Source: a virus
IMG/VR virus record: IMGVR_UViG_3300030101_003782
Span: 372 to 23,616 of that record
Strand: one strand, 5' to 3'
DNA: 23,245 nt
Of this stretch, positions 12,474-18,700 are shown in pieces. The position numbers and the translations under genes are program-made. Within the stretch, counting starts at the first letter, position 1. Each line of letters begins with the position of its first letter. The notes beneath the pieces were generated by a model that worked only from the letters and a program-made list of their open reading frames with translations, did not search any database and was not told the origin of the DNA.

Positions 12474-13085
12474 ATGAGTTTATTTGAAAAGTTAAATAAG
12501 GTAGATGTTAATAACCATAAAAAGAAAAAAGGTCAGTTTGATTACTTGAGTTGGGCTTTAGCAGTACAAGAGTTGTTAAAGGTCTGCCCAGATGCAGAAT
12601 GGGAAGTACATGAATATCAAAGCGAAAATGGATTAACTGCACCTTATATGACAACCAGTTCTGGTTGCTTTGTAAAGGTCAGCTTAACTTGTGAAGGTGT
12701 AACAAGAAGCCAAGTTCACCCTGTTACTGACCATAGACACCAAACTATAAAAGACCCAAATGCACAACAAATTAACACATCAATACAAAGATGTTTAGCT
12801 AAAGTGATTGCATTGCATGGACTTGGCTTGTATATCTTTGCTGGTGAAGATTTGCCAAACTTTGATAATTCTACAAGTCAACCACAAAAAAGTTACAAGC
12901 CTTATAAAGCTTCTGATTATATGAAGAATAATATGAGGCAGATATTTTCAGCTAAAGGTGTTTATAAAAAAGACAAAGCCGAAGCTATATTTAGAGAATT
13001 AACTAAAGAAGATGGTCAAAGAATTAAAGACTTAATGGAAGGCGGAAAGATAGAACAAGCAGTAGAGGAGTTCTATAAACTATAA
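12474..13085 (+). CDS. Single-strand annealing protein, DUF1071/Sak-type (203 aa)
   Basis: Anneals complementary single strands in phage recombination and repair. Residues 23-130 carry the family pattern: YLSWALAVQELLKVCPDAEW, then GCFVKVSLTCEGVTRSQ, HPVTDHR, and QQINTSIQRCLAKVIALHGLGLYIFAGEDLP. This core is very close to the DUF1071 family of Rad52-like phage annealing proteins. The C-terminal part (135-203) is a variable linker and a helical domain. It is the first gene behind a candidate promoter and sits upstream of an SSB-like gene, the usual partner. No exonuclease partner was identified next to it. Confidence 0.88.
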   Translation: MSLFEKLNKVDVNNHKKKKGQFDYLSWALAVQELLKVCPDAEWEVHEYQSENGLTAPYMTTSSGCFVKVSLTCEGVTRSQVHPVTDHRHQTIKDPNAQQINTSIQRCLAKVIALHGLGLYIFAGEDLPNFDNSTSQPQKSYKPYKASDYMKNNMRQIFSAKGVYKKDKAEAIFRELTKEDGQRIKDLMEGGKIEQAVEEFYKL

Positions 13086-13089
13086 CAAA

Positions 13090-13183
13090 TTTGCGACAGT
13101 ATAAAAACTTCTTAAATCGTAGAACTTTATTAGTAAAGTGCATATAAATACATTGCGTGGCTGAAAGTTGCACGAGTCGCAAA
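13090..13183 (+). ncRNA. Candidate structured RNA closed by an 8-bp helix
   Basis: TTTGCGAC (13090-13097) pairs perfectly with GTCGCAAA (13176-13183). Inside are a 6-bp hairpin ACTTTA/TAAAGT with a TTAG loop (13124-13139), a possible TTCT/AGAA hairpin before it, and a CGTG/CACG hairpin (13156-13174). Together they give a multi-branched fold. It fills the space between the annealing-protein stop and the ribosome site at 13188. It does not match a tRNA or the hammerhead core. Class unknown; a cis-regulatory leader or small RNA is possible. Confidence 0.5.
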
Positions 13184-13199
13184 AAAATAAGGAGAAGGA

Positions 13200-13469
13200 A
13201 TGGTTAAGGTTATAATTATAATATGCAGTTTTATTTTTAGTCTTAGCATTGATGCTATAACTCAAGTAAAAGGCGATACATCAAAGGTGGTTACATACCA
13301 CAAGAACGGTACGCTTAAATCAGAAGGAACAAAGATTAAAAAGTTTCGTCATGGAAGCTGGTATTATTACGATGAAGAAGGATATTTAATTAAAATGGTT
13401 AAATACAAAAACGGCAGAATGGTTAAGGAGTTTAGCAATGAAAGACATCCTAAAACAATTACAAGATAG
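13200..13469 (+). CDS. Exported MORN/YwqK-like repeat protein (89 aa)
   Basis: The N-terminus has a signal peptide or membrane anchor (residues 2-20, VKVIIIICSFIFSLSIDAI). Two MORN-variant repeats as in YwqK-family proteins follow: YHKNGTLKSEGTKIKKFRHG at about 33-52, then SWYYYDEEGYLIKMVKYKNG. Such repeats occur widely in bacterial surface proteins and in YwqK-type antitoxins. Export suggests action in the envelope, but the role in a phage is not known. AAGGAG precedes the ATG, and a structured RNA lies directly upstream, so expression may be controlled. The end of the gene overlaps the next one by 32 nt. Confidence 0.65.
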   Translation: MVKVIIIICSFIFSLSIDAITQVKGDTSKVVTYHKNGTLKSEGTKIKKFRHGSWYYYDEEGYLIKMVKYKNGRMVKEFSNERHPKTITR

Positions 13470-13614
13470 ATACAAAGAATATGAGCAAGAAATTTTAAAG
13501 AAGAAGCAAGAAATTCTTCAGTATCAAGGGGCTATGGCTTCTAACAAAGAAACACAAAATTTTATAAAAGAAAAAATAAAAAAGGAGAAAGAAAATGTCA
13601 GCAATGAAGTTTAA
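13438..13614 (+). CDS. Small coiled-coil protein (58 aa), unknown
   Basis: AAGGAG lies 7 nt before the ATG at 13438, inside the end of the MORN-like gene. The product is almost entirely a charged helix (LQDRYKEYEQEILKKKQEIL), then YQGAMASNKETQNFIKEKIK. It resembles short accessory coiled-coil proteins in phage replication operons. It overlaps the SSB-like gene by 20 nt, so its stop lies within that gene's start region and the two are likely co-translated. Confidence 0.65.
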   Translation: MKDILKQLQDRYKEYEQEILKKKQEILQYQGAMASNKETQNFIKEKIKKEKENVSNEV

Positions 13615-14047
13615 TGTAGGTGAACCAAAGAAAGTAACATTATCATTTGACCAGCCAAAAATAGGAACTAATGATTATGGTAAGTGGTATATGTATGGTA
13701 TAAAAACAGATATAAATGGTGGCGATGATTCATTCTTTGCTACTTATACACTACATACTATGATTCAGAACTTAGGTGCAAAGGAAGGCGATGAAATTAC
13801 TGTAGAAAAATGTCAAGATGGAGATGCTTTTTTCTTTAAAGTAAATGGTCTGTCAATGCACGATATGAATAATGCAGGTTCAGCAGAAAAGATAGAAGAA
13901 GCAAAGCCAAAGCAAGAGATTGGAGAAATTGATAATTCAACTGCGGTCTTGCAACTTGCAAAAGCAAAACAAGAAATCAAGTCTTTAAAAAGCGAGTTAG
14001 AAAAGTTTAAAGCTAACCCAATAAGTGAAAATGACATACCTTTTTAA
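13595..14047 (+). CDS. Single-stranded DNA-binding protein-like, with SSB-type C-terminal tip (150 aa)
   Basis: The N-terminal half (about 5-90) is beta-rich (KKVTLSFDQPKIG, GKWYMYGIKT, DEITVEKCQDGDAFFFKVNG), compatible with an OB fold. A Glu/Lys coiled coil follows (about 110-140). The last six residues are ENDIPF, matching the acidic Asp-Ile-Pro-Phe tip by which bacterial SSB recruits partner proteins. It lies between the annealing protein and a replisome-organizer-like protein. OB fold is inferred; the tip is seen. AAAGGAG precedes the ATG by 8 nt. It does not look like a classic SSB sequence, so it is a diverged functional counterpart. Confidence 0.7.
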   Translation: MSAMKFNVGEPKKVTLSFDQPKIGTNDYGKWYMYGIKTDINGGDDSFFATYTLHTMIQNLGAKEGDEITVEKCQDGDAFFFKVNGLSMHDMNNAGSAEKIEEAKPKQEIGEIDNSTAVLQLAKAKQEIKSLKSELEKFKANPISENDIPF

Positions 14048-14048
14048 T

Positions 14049-14438
14049 ATGCCTAATTTTAAAGATATAACTTTTGAGCAGTTTTATAAATTATATCCAA
14101 GAAAAGTTGGTAGGTATCTTGCTGAAAAGAATTTTAAGAAACTATCTGCAAAAGAAAAGCTAATGGCTTTCAATGGTCTTAGTAGATATAAAAAGTTCTG
14201 GAAGGCAAGTGATACAGATAAGCAGTTCATTCCTCATCCTTCTACCTTTATAAATCAAAAGAGGTGGGAGGATGAAATTGAGTTGCCTAAATCAAAAGCA
14301 TTGTTTAAACACGATGTAACTGGTAAGTTCTTTATTGGTTATTGTGGCAAATGTAAAGATTCTGATTTTTACAACGACTATGAACTAAAAGGCGATAGCA
14401 GATGTTGTAAGTCTGATATATTGCCTGAGAGAGAATAA
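14049..14438 (+). CDS. Replisome-organizer-like protein with C-terminal cysteine motif (129 aa)
   Basis: The N-terminal 80 residues match the conserved C-terminal part of phage replication initiators (lambda O/DnaD-type organizers): FYKLYPRKVGRYLAEKNFKKL at 12-32 and FIPHPSTFINQKRWEDEI at 60-77. The DNA-binding domain usually found before it is missing, so it is a stand-alone version, perhaps a helicase-loading partner. The C-terminus has Cys99, Cys102, Cys119 and Cys120, a possible zinc knuckle. Starts at 14025 (GTG) and 14031 (ATG) are also in frame; none has a Shine-Dalgarno. I chose 14049, just after the SSB-like stop. Confidence 0.7.
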   Translation: MPNFKDITFEQFYKLYPRKVGRYLAEKNFKKLSAKEKLMAFNGLSRYKKFWKASDTDKQFIPHPSTFINQKRWEDEIELPKSKALFKHDVTGKFFIGYCGKCKDSDFYNDYELKGDSRCCKSDILPERE

Positions 14439-14439
14439 A

Positions 14440-14619
14440 ATGGAAGAAACACTTAACATAGAAGATTTTAAAGAGTTTGTACAGCATATAAAAGAAACAT
14501 ATGAAGATGAGCAGTTAGATATGATTTTAAAAATATCTATTAATGCACTTTGGATTATGTTTGAGCAAGGACACGATATGCCAAGAAAAACTTTAATAGA
14601 ATTACAAAAACAATTATAG
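14440..14619 (+). CDS. Small acidic helical protein, unknown (59 aa)
   Basis: Begins one base after the previous stop codon, with GAGAGAAT as a weak ribosome site. The product is acidic and helical (LNIEDFKEFVQHIKETYEDE, then LDMILKISINALWIMFEQGH) and ends in a basic helix (PRKTLIELQKQL). No family is recognised. Tight spacing to the organizer-like gene suggests a related role, by position only. Confidence 0.6.
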   Translation: MEETLNIEDFKEFVQHIKETYEDEQLDMILKISINALWIMFEQGHDMPRKTLIELQKQL

Positions 14620-14627
14620 GAGAGGCT

Positions 14628-14843
14628 ATGAATATTTACATTGTTCGGTATGAGGATGCCGATATAGAATACTGTTCTTTTTACTGCAACCAAAGGGATG
14701 CCCATAAAGGAAGAGCAAAGCTAAGAAGGAAGTTTAAAAAGTTTAAATCAGGGAGCATTGAGAAAGTAAATGTAGGAAGAAAGAAGGAAGGCTTTATAAA
14801 TTTGTTTCATAAATACGCTATAAAATCAAAAGAAAGAAAATAA
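14628..14843 (+). CDS. Small basic protein, unknown (71 aa)
   Basis: AGGAGAGG precedes the ATG. The product starts with a beta-like segment (MNIYIVRYEDADIEYCSFYC) and continues with a strongly basic stretch (KGRAKLRRKFKKFKSGSIEK), ending KSKERK. The charge suggests nucleic-acid binding, without a known fold. A GC-rich hairpin begins 6 nt after its stop codon. Confidence 0.6.
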   Translation: MNIYIVRYEDADIEYCSFYCNQRDAHKGRAKLRRKFKKFKSGSIEKVNVGRKKEGFINLFHKYAIKSKERK

Positions 14844-14849
14844 TAACTC

Positions 14850-14904
14850 GGGGCGAGGGGTCTCTTAACTCTTCTTGGCTAACGCCAATTCCTTCCTTCG
14901 CCCC
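14850..14904 (+). ncRNA. GC-rich structured element
   Basis: GGGGCGAGGGG (14850-14860) can pair with the segment ending TCGCCCC (14898-14904), giving 7 Watson-Crick pairs extended by G-U and G-C pairs. An inner 5-bp hairpin TTGGC/GCCAA with a TAAC loop lies at 14875-14888. It is far more GC-rich than its surroundings. No U-run follows, so it is not a standard terminator. It may be a processing site, attenuator or small RNA. Confidence 0.5.
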
Positions 14905-14923
14905 ACCTAATTATGGAGATATA

Positions 14924-15034
14924 ATGAAAATATTTAAAGAATTAGATAATGTGTGGTTTTGCAATGGTAAAAAGTTTCTTACAGAAGAAGAAGCTAAAAA
15001 GTATAAAGAAAAGCTACTAAAGGAGAAAAAATGA
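14924..15034 (+). CDS. Tiny charged protein (36 aa), unknown
   Basis: TGGAGAT precedes the ATG. The product starts MKIFKELDNVWFCNGKKFLT and continues with a Lys/Glu helix. It reads like a short beta hairpin plus helix. Its last codons provide the AAGGAG of the next gene, and the stop overlaps that start (ATGA). Confidence 0.5.
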   Translation: MKIFKELDNVWFCNGKKFLTEEEAKKYKEKLLKEKK

Positions 15035-15186
15035 ATTGTTGGCATTGTCAGTCTGATTTAATTTGGGGCGGAGACCACACCTATGAAGACTATGGAATGG
15101 AAGGAGAAGGTATTGTAAGTAATCTTTCTTGCTCTAAATGCAATTCTTATGTACTTGTTTATTCAGGAGATGAATATGCCGAATAA
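15031..15186 (+). CDS. Zinc-ribbon protein of phages (51 aa)
   Basis: Cys3-x2-Cys6 (CWHC) and Cys34-x2-Cys37 (CSKC) form a zinc ribbon. The pattern M-x-CWHC-x4-LIWGGDH ... CSKCNSYVLVY is one I recognise as a small conserved protein found in many phages. Its function is not established; a role in nucleic-acid or protein binding is likely. It is coupled to the gene before (ATGA) and contains the ribosome site of the next gene. Confidence 0.75.
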   Translation: MNCWHCQSDLIWGGDHTYEDYGMEGEGIVSNLSCSKCNSYVLVYSGDEYAE

Positions 15187-15310
15187 AAAAGCCAAACAAA
15201 GAAAGCACGAAAAGAAACAAAGAATTAAAGCTATAAAAGAATGGAAGCGAAAACAAAAACTATTAAAAAAGGAGAGAAATGATATACTTAATAAAAGCAG
15301 AAGAAACTAA
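15176..15310 (+). CDS. Small highly basic protein (44 aa), unknown
   Basis: ATG at 15176 preceded by AGGAG inside the zinc-ribbon gene. The product is nearly all Lys, Arg and Gln (MPNKKAKQRKHEKKQRIKAI), then KEWKRKQKLLKKERN. It overlaps the next gene by 32 nt in another frame. Probably nucleic-acid binding by charge, but it could also serve as a coupling frame. Confidence 0.45.
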   Translation: MPNKKAKQRKHEKKQRIKAIKEWKRKQKLLKKERNDILNKSRRN

Positions 15311-15773
15311 CTTATATAAAATTGGGTATACAGCGGGGAAGTCTAAAAACAGAATTAAAGCAATGCAAACTGGCTGTCCTCATAAATTGTTAGTTGTAGA
15401 AGAGGTCGCAGGGGCTGTTGAAAAAGAAAAATGGTTACATAAATCTTTTTCAGAGTATAGGAAACAAGGAGAGTGGTTTGAATTTGATGAACAAATAATA
15501 GATAGCGTTTTGGATAAAATGAAACAAAAACATACTATAGAAGATGATACTACTTTAGAGGATTGGAGAGCTTTTCACGAAAAACATATACGAGACTCTA
15601 AAAGCGTAGACTATCGTATGGACTATTTTATAGCGCTTGCAATTTTAGAGATTATGAGCGGAAATAATGACACAGCCATACAAAGGTTGACGGAATTTAA
15701 AACAATTTTATTTGGAGGGGGCGGTCTCTCAATATTTCCATCACTAACTGAAAGAATATTAAATATCGATTAA
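15279..15773 (+). CDS. GIY-YIG superfamily protein, MUG113/T5orf172-like (164 aa)
   Basis: Residues 2-70 carry the family signature: IYLIK (2-6), YKIGYT (13-18), R25 in the following helix, a glutamate at 48 or 50 in EKEKWLHK, and GEWFEF (64-69). This matches the T5orf172/MUG113 group of GIY-YIG-type nucleases found in many phages. The C-terminal 90 residues are helical with no recognised motif and may give specificity. Preceded by AAGGAG. It opens a run of nuclease-like genes, so a role in DNA processing or host DNA attack is likely. Confidence 0.75.
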   Translation: MIYLIKAEETNLYKIGYTAGKSKNRIKAMQTGCPHKLLVVEEVAGAVEKEKWLHKSFSEYRKQGEWFEFDEQIIDSVLDKMKQKHTIEDDTTLEDWRAFHEKHIRDSKSVDYRMDYFIALAILEIMSGNNDTAIQRLTEFKTILFGGGGLSIFPSLTERILNID

Positions 15774-15785
15774 AGAAGGAGAGAA

Positions 15786-16106
15786 ATGACTCATCCAAGT
15801 AAAGTTAAAGGAAATAAATTTGAAAGAGATGTTGTCAATAAGGCAAAAGATTTTGGTCTCGACGCCAAAAGAGCCTACGCATCCAACGGTGAAAGCTTGG
15901 GGATGCACGCCGAAGTTGACCTTGTTATAGAGGACTACAAAGTTCAAGCCAAAATAAGAAAGAGTATAGCATCCTACCTTATACCCAATGACAATGTAGA
16001 TGCTCAAGTAATAAGACAAAACAGAGGCGAGGCTTATATTGTGTTCAGGTTAGAGGATTGGCTAAAACATATTAGCGGTAAGGCTAACAATAATGTGGGA
16101 AGTTAA
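15786..16106 (+). CDS. Hjc-like Holliday junction resolvase, PD-(D/E)XK (106 aa)
   Basis: The N-terminus KVKGNKFERDVVNKAKDFGL is the Hjc-type helix with E13. The catalytic strand is EVDLVIEDYKVQAKIRK with D45, Q54 and K56; Hjc proteins have E-x-K, so the Glu to Gln change is unusual but found in some PD-(D/E)XK enzymes. RAYASNGES between them corresponds to the Hjc serine loop. Resolves branched DNA before packaging, consistent with a recombination-dependent replication mode. GAAGGAGAG precedes the ATG. Confidence 0.7.
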   Translation: MTHPSKVKGNKFERDVVNKAKDFGLDAKRAYASNGESLGMHAEVDLVIEDYKVQAKIRKSIASYLIPNDNVDAQVIRQNRGEAYIVFRLEDWLKHISGKANNNVGS

Positions 16107-16139
16107 TGGAGATAATATCAGAAAGCGACGGAAACATTG

Positions 16140-16427
16140 ATGAGTCTTACTGCTAACCAAGATTCTTTAAAATATGTTGATTATATTCGAGGATGTACTT
16201 GCTTGGTCTGTTTTGCCTCCTCCCCTGACCCTGACCACCTTGAAGCTATTGGTATGGGGGGTAACCGCAAAAACCCTACACTCAAACACTTCTCTTGCGT
16301 ACCCCTCTGCCGAGAACATCATACTGAAAGACATATGATTGGCATACCAAGCTTTGAAGATAAATATAAAATTAATTTATGGAAAGAAGCATTTAAACTA
16401 CTAAGAAGTTATTATGCCAAGAAATAA
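16140..16427 (+). CDS. HNH endonuclease-like protein, DUF968/Ref-like (95 aa)
   Basis: Cys21-x2-Cys24 with D32-H33-L-E-A, then C53-x3-C57 and REHHTERH (58-65). This is the zinc-bound HNH pattern of the phage DUF968 and P1 Ref-like nucleases, with the H33 and H60/H61/H65 candidates for metal and catalysis. The spacing and the VPLCREHH motif are typical. The ATG at 16140 is preferred over a TTG one codon earlier. The ribosome site is weak. Its end overlaps the next gene by 14 nt. Likely a recombination or packaging-related nuclease. Confidence 0.75.
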   Translation: MSLTANQDSLKYVDYIRGCTCLVCFASSPDPDHLEAIGMGGNRKNPTLKHFSCVPLCREHHTERHMIGIPSFEDKYKINLWKEAFKLLRSYYAKK

Positions 16428-16821
16428 AGACAAGTCTAATTTTGATTTAGATATTAATTTTGGAATTAAGGGAGAAAAGCACATAATTAATTTGTTTGAG
16501 GGAGATGGAAAGGTTGAGGTAAAAACAGAAAGAGATATATGGATGACCACAGGTAATTTAGCTTTTGAAATTAAAGGATTTGAAGATAGGCTTTCTGGAA
16601 TATCAACCACAAAGGCAACATGGTGGATTCATATTTTAAGCTACAATAATAAACCTATAATGCACTTTTGCTTTAATGTTGCATCTTTAAAGAAAGCATT
16701 AAAAAGATTGGTGAAAAACAAAAACGCTAAAATAAAGAAAGGTGGCGATAAAAATTATTCTACCATAATATTAGCACCTATAAATAAACTATTAGAAGAA
16801 TACTATGAAGTTCACAGCTAA
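16414..16821 (+). CDS. Conserved phage protein with EVKTE motif, possible PD-(D/E)XK nuclease (135 aa)
   Basis: The segment GKVEVKTERDIWMTTGNLAF (about 32-51), followed by EIKGFEDRLSGISTTKATWW, matches a widespread phage family I know only as 'EVKTE ... TGN-xx-E ... SGI-T-A-YW'. The EVK strand after an acidic residue (D31) could be the PD-(D/E)XK core. The C-terminal half is basic and helical. Position between an HNH protein and a NinB-like protein supports a DNA-processing role. It overlaps the next gene by 17 nt. Confidence 0.6.
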   Translation: MPRNKDKSNFDLDINFGIKGEKHIINLFEGDGKVEVKTERDIWMTTGNLAFEIKGFEDRLSGISTTKATWWIHILSYNNKPIMHFCFNVASLKKALKRLVKNKNAKIKKGGDKNYSTIILAPINKLLEEYYEVHS

Positions 16822-17146
16822 AATAAAAAACGGAAACTTAATATTCCATGATACAGCAGGTTTAAAAAGATATTTAAACGGGATTGAGGGCGAAGTATCG
16901 GTCAACATAAAAGAAGCCCCTAAAGCCCGTTCTACGCAACAAAACAACTATTATAGGCTTATCATTAGACAGATTGGAAATCACTTAGGTTATGACGAAG
17001 ATGAGATGCACGATGTCATTAAGCAAAGATTTTGTATTCAATCTACTAAAGATTTAGATACTGAAGAATTTAGTGAACTATTAGATAGAATTATTAGATT
17101 TTCGGCAGGATTAGGCTTTATAGTAAAAGACCCTCGCCGAACCTAA
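16805..17146 (+). CDS. NinB-like recombination protein (113 aa)
   Basis: Residues 41-60 read ARSTQQNNYYRLIIRQIGNH, the hallmark RS-x-QQN-x-Y-Y helix of phage NinB-like proteins. EDEMHDVIKQRF and STKDLDTEEFSELLDRIIRF follow as in that family. Lambda NinB (Orf) helps load recombination proteins on SSB-coated DNA, which fits the annealing and SSB-like genes upstream. The start overlaps the previous gene by 17 nt. It is the last gene of the rightward operon, and its TAA (17144-17146) directly abuts the stop of the opposite tail gene. Confidence 0.7.
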   Translation: MKFTAKIKNGNLIFHDTAGLKRYLNGIEGEVSVNIKEAPKARSTQQNNYYRLIIRQIGNHLGYDEDEMHDVIKQRFCIQSTKDLDTEEFSELLDRIIRFSAGLGFIVKDPRRT

Positions 17147-18268
17147 TTACCAAACTTCCATTATATTCATAGACACACTCCAAGTACGATGTGCTACCTG
17201 TGTATAGGTAAGTGAATCTTGGTCAATTACACATAAAGCAAACTCTTTATTATCGGCATCTTTATCAGGGCAGAAGATAAATCTTAAATTTCCGCTATGG
17301 GTGAGGTTAAAAAAACTTGCCATAGATGAATCAAAAGTATATCCTGATTCGCCAAGCTCTTCATCCCATGTAAAAAACTTGTTCTCATTAGTAGATGTGC
17401 TAAACACATCGCTATCAGACATATAGCTTAAAGTAACTTGCCAAGTTCTTCTGCCTCTTTCTGCACCAATCTTATAATCATGACCTTCTTGTTTTTCTAA
17501 TGTCCATGCAGGTAAGTCGCCCCAATGTGGCTGACCTAAATGATTAAAGTTAGTTATAGTGCTACCACCTACAGTTGTTTGTATATTTGCACCTTCATAA
17601 GACTTTATTAGTTTTACATTTAAGTCTGGCGAATGACTTGGCTCAAAAAACCTACCAAAAGTTAAAGCACCAATGTTAGCAGTAAAATCCTTATCTTCTT
17701 GCTTGCGGACTATCATTTGTATTCTACTAAAAGCATGAGGACTGTTTGAGTTGCTCATGTCTCCTATTTCCCATAAAGAATACCCATTATATTCAGGGAT
17801 ACCTTCATTGTCTCCTAAATAATTTAAATTAACTATCTCAGTAAAATTTTTTGCTCTTCCAGAATCAATTTTTTCTTCTCCTGAATCGTTTAAATACTTT
17901 CCTGAATAAAATAAATAAACTGAGTCTGCTACACCGCTATCTGAGCTTTCTAATGTTCCTAAGTTGTGGTTTAATATTCCTGCATAATTAACTTCAGACA
18001 ATAATTTAGATAATTGTTTGTTACCTTCTGTTATAGGTAATCCTTCATTAGGGTCTCCTGCTGTATAAAATCTAAAAGCAAAGCTTGATGGATTTGGGTT
18101 TATCCTAAAATTATTAGTTTGAACTGGGTTCATGTTCCAAACATTTTCAGCATTTTCTTGACCTTCTAACAAGCCATTTGAGTTTGCACCAGTATAATAT
18201 CCAAGCGATTTCAAATATGATGGTATATCTGCATAAAATCTTGGTTTTCCTATAGTTCTTTTCGCCAT
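17147..18268 (-). CDS. Tail/virion structural protein, unknown type (373 aa)
   Basis: Acidic, beta-rich protein with no signal or membrane segment; visible words include GKPRFYADIPSYLKSLGYYT near the start, WTLEKQEGHDYKIGAERGRR in the middle and AHRTWSVSMNIMEVW at the end. I recognise the type as a late tail or baseplate component of marine phages but not a named family. It is the last gene of the leftward tail operon. TAGGAG lies 8 nt before the ATG. A receptor-binding or distal tail role is possible because it follows the tail hub. Confidence 0.65.
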   Translation of the reverse strand: MAKRTIGKPRFYADIPSYLKSLGYYTGANSNGLLEGQENAENVWNMNPVQTNNFRINPNPSSFAFRFYTAGDPNEGLPITEGNKQLSKLLSEVNYAGILNHNLGTLESSDSGVADSVYLFYSGKYLNDSGEEKIDSGRAKNFTEIVNLNYLGDNEGIPEYNGYSLWEIGDMSNSNSPHAFSRIQMIVRKQEDKDFTANIGALTFGRFFEPSHSPDLNVKLIKSYEGANIQTTVGGSTITNFNHLGQPHWGDLPAWTLEKQEGHDYKIGAERGRRTWQVTLSYMSDSDVFSTSTNENKFFTWDEELGESGYTFDSSMASFFNLTHSGNLRFIFCPDKDADNKEFALCVIDQDSLTYTQVAHRTWSVSMNIMEVW

Positions 18269-18277
18269 AATAAACTC

Positions 18278-18700
18278 CTAAATAATTGATTTCCTAACTT
18301 TTCTTCCTATAATTTTTCTTGTTTCTATTTCTTCTGGTTTTCTTGCATCAGAACCAAATGTTCCAAAATTAATATTCCATTTATCTTGATTTTGGTTTAA
18401 CACTTTAGCTTTCATAACCTTCCCATCCCAATCAGAATAACTACATCCTGTTATCTCTAACTCTCCAATGTAAGTAAATAATAACTTAGTAAGCTCTGTA
18501 GATGCAAAACTAAATATAATAATTTTGTTATCACTTGTTTTAATAGTCCAACCATCACCTAATTTTTTAACAGCTTGTATTCTTCCTATGTAATCTATTT
18601 CAAACGCTGCTATCTCTCCATTAGTTTCAACAGAAACAGAACCGTTTCCGTACAATATTTTTACATCACTTGCTCTTGGTTTTTGTCTAAGTTCACTCAT
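18278..18700 (-). CDS. Small tail-associated protein, unknown (140 aa)
   Basis: Starts at the ATG at 18700, with AGGTG 6 nt upstream, and overlaps the end of the tail-hub gene by 8 nt (ATGAGTGA). A GTG three codons earlier is a less likely start. The protein is beta-rich (SVSVETNGEIAAFEIDYIGR, DNKIIIFSFASTELTKLLFT) and ends in a basic stretch (RKIIGRKVRKSII). No domain recognised. Its tight coupling to the hub gene suggests it joins the tail tip. Confidence 0.65.
   Translation of the reverse strand: MSELRQKPRASDVKILYGNGSVSVETNGEIAAFEIDYIGRIQAVKKLGDGWTIKTSDNKIIIFSFASTELTKLLFTYIGELEITGCSYSDWDGKVMKAKVLNQNQDKWNINFGTFGSDARKPEEIETRKIIGRKVRKSII

Noticed and set aside
13153-13183. CTGAAAG inside the structured RNA as a possible hammerhead core
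   Set aside because: The motif breaks CUGANGA at the invariant G, and no GAAA-stem III-UH arrangement follows.
13090-13183. tRNA or tRNA-like gene
   Set aside because: The closing helix is 8 bp, there is no TTC-type T loop next to it and no CCA, and the arms do not have tRNA spacing.
16106-16154. 16-codon frame starting MEIISESDG between the resolvase and HNH genes
   Set aside because: Too short, with no ribosome site or recognisable product.
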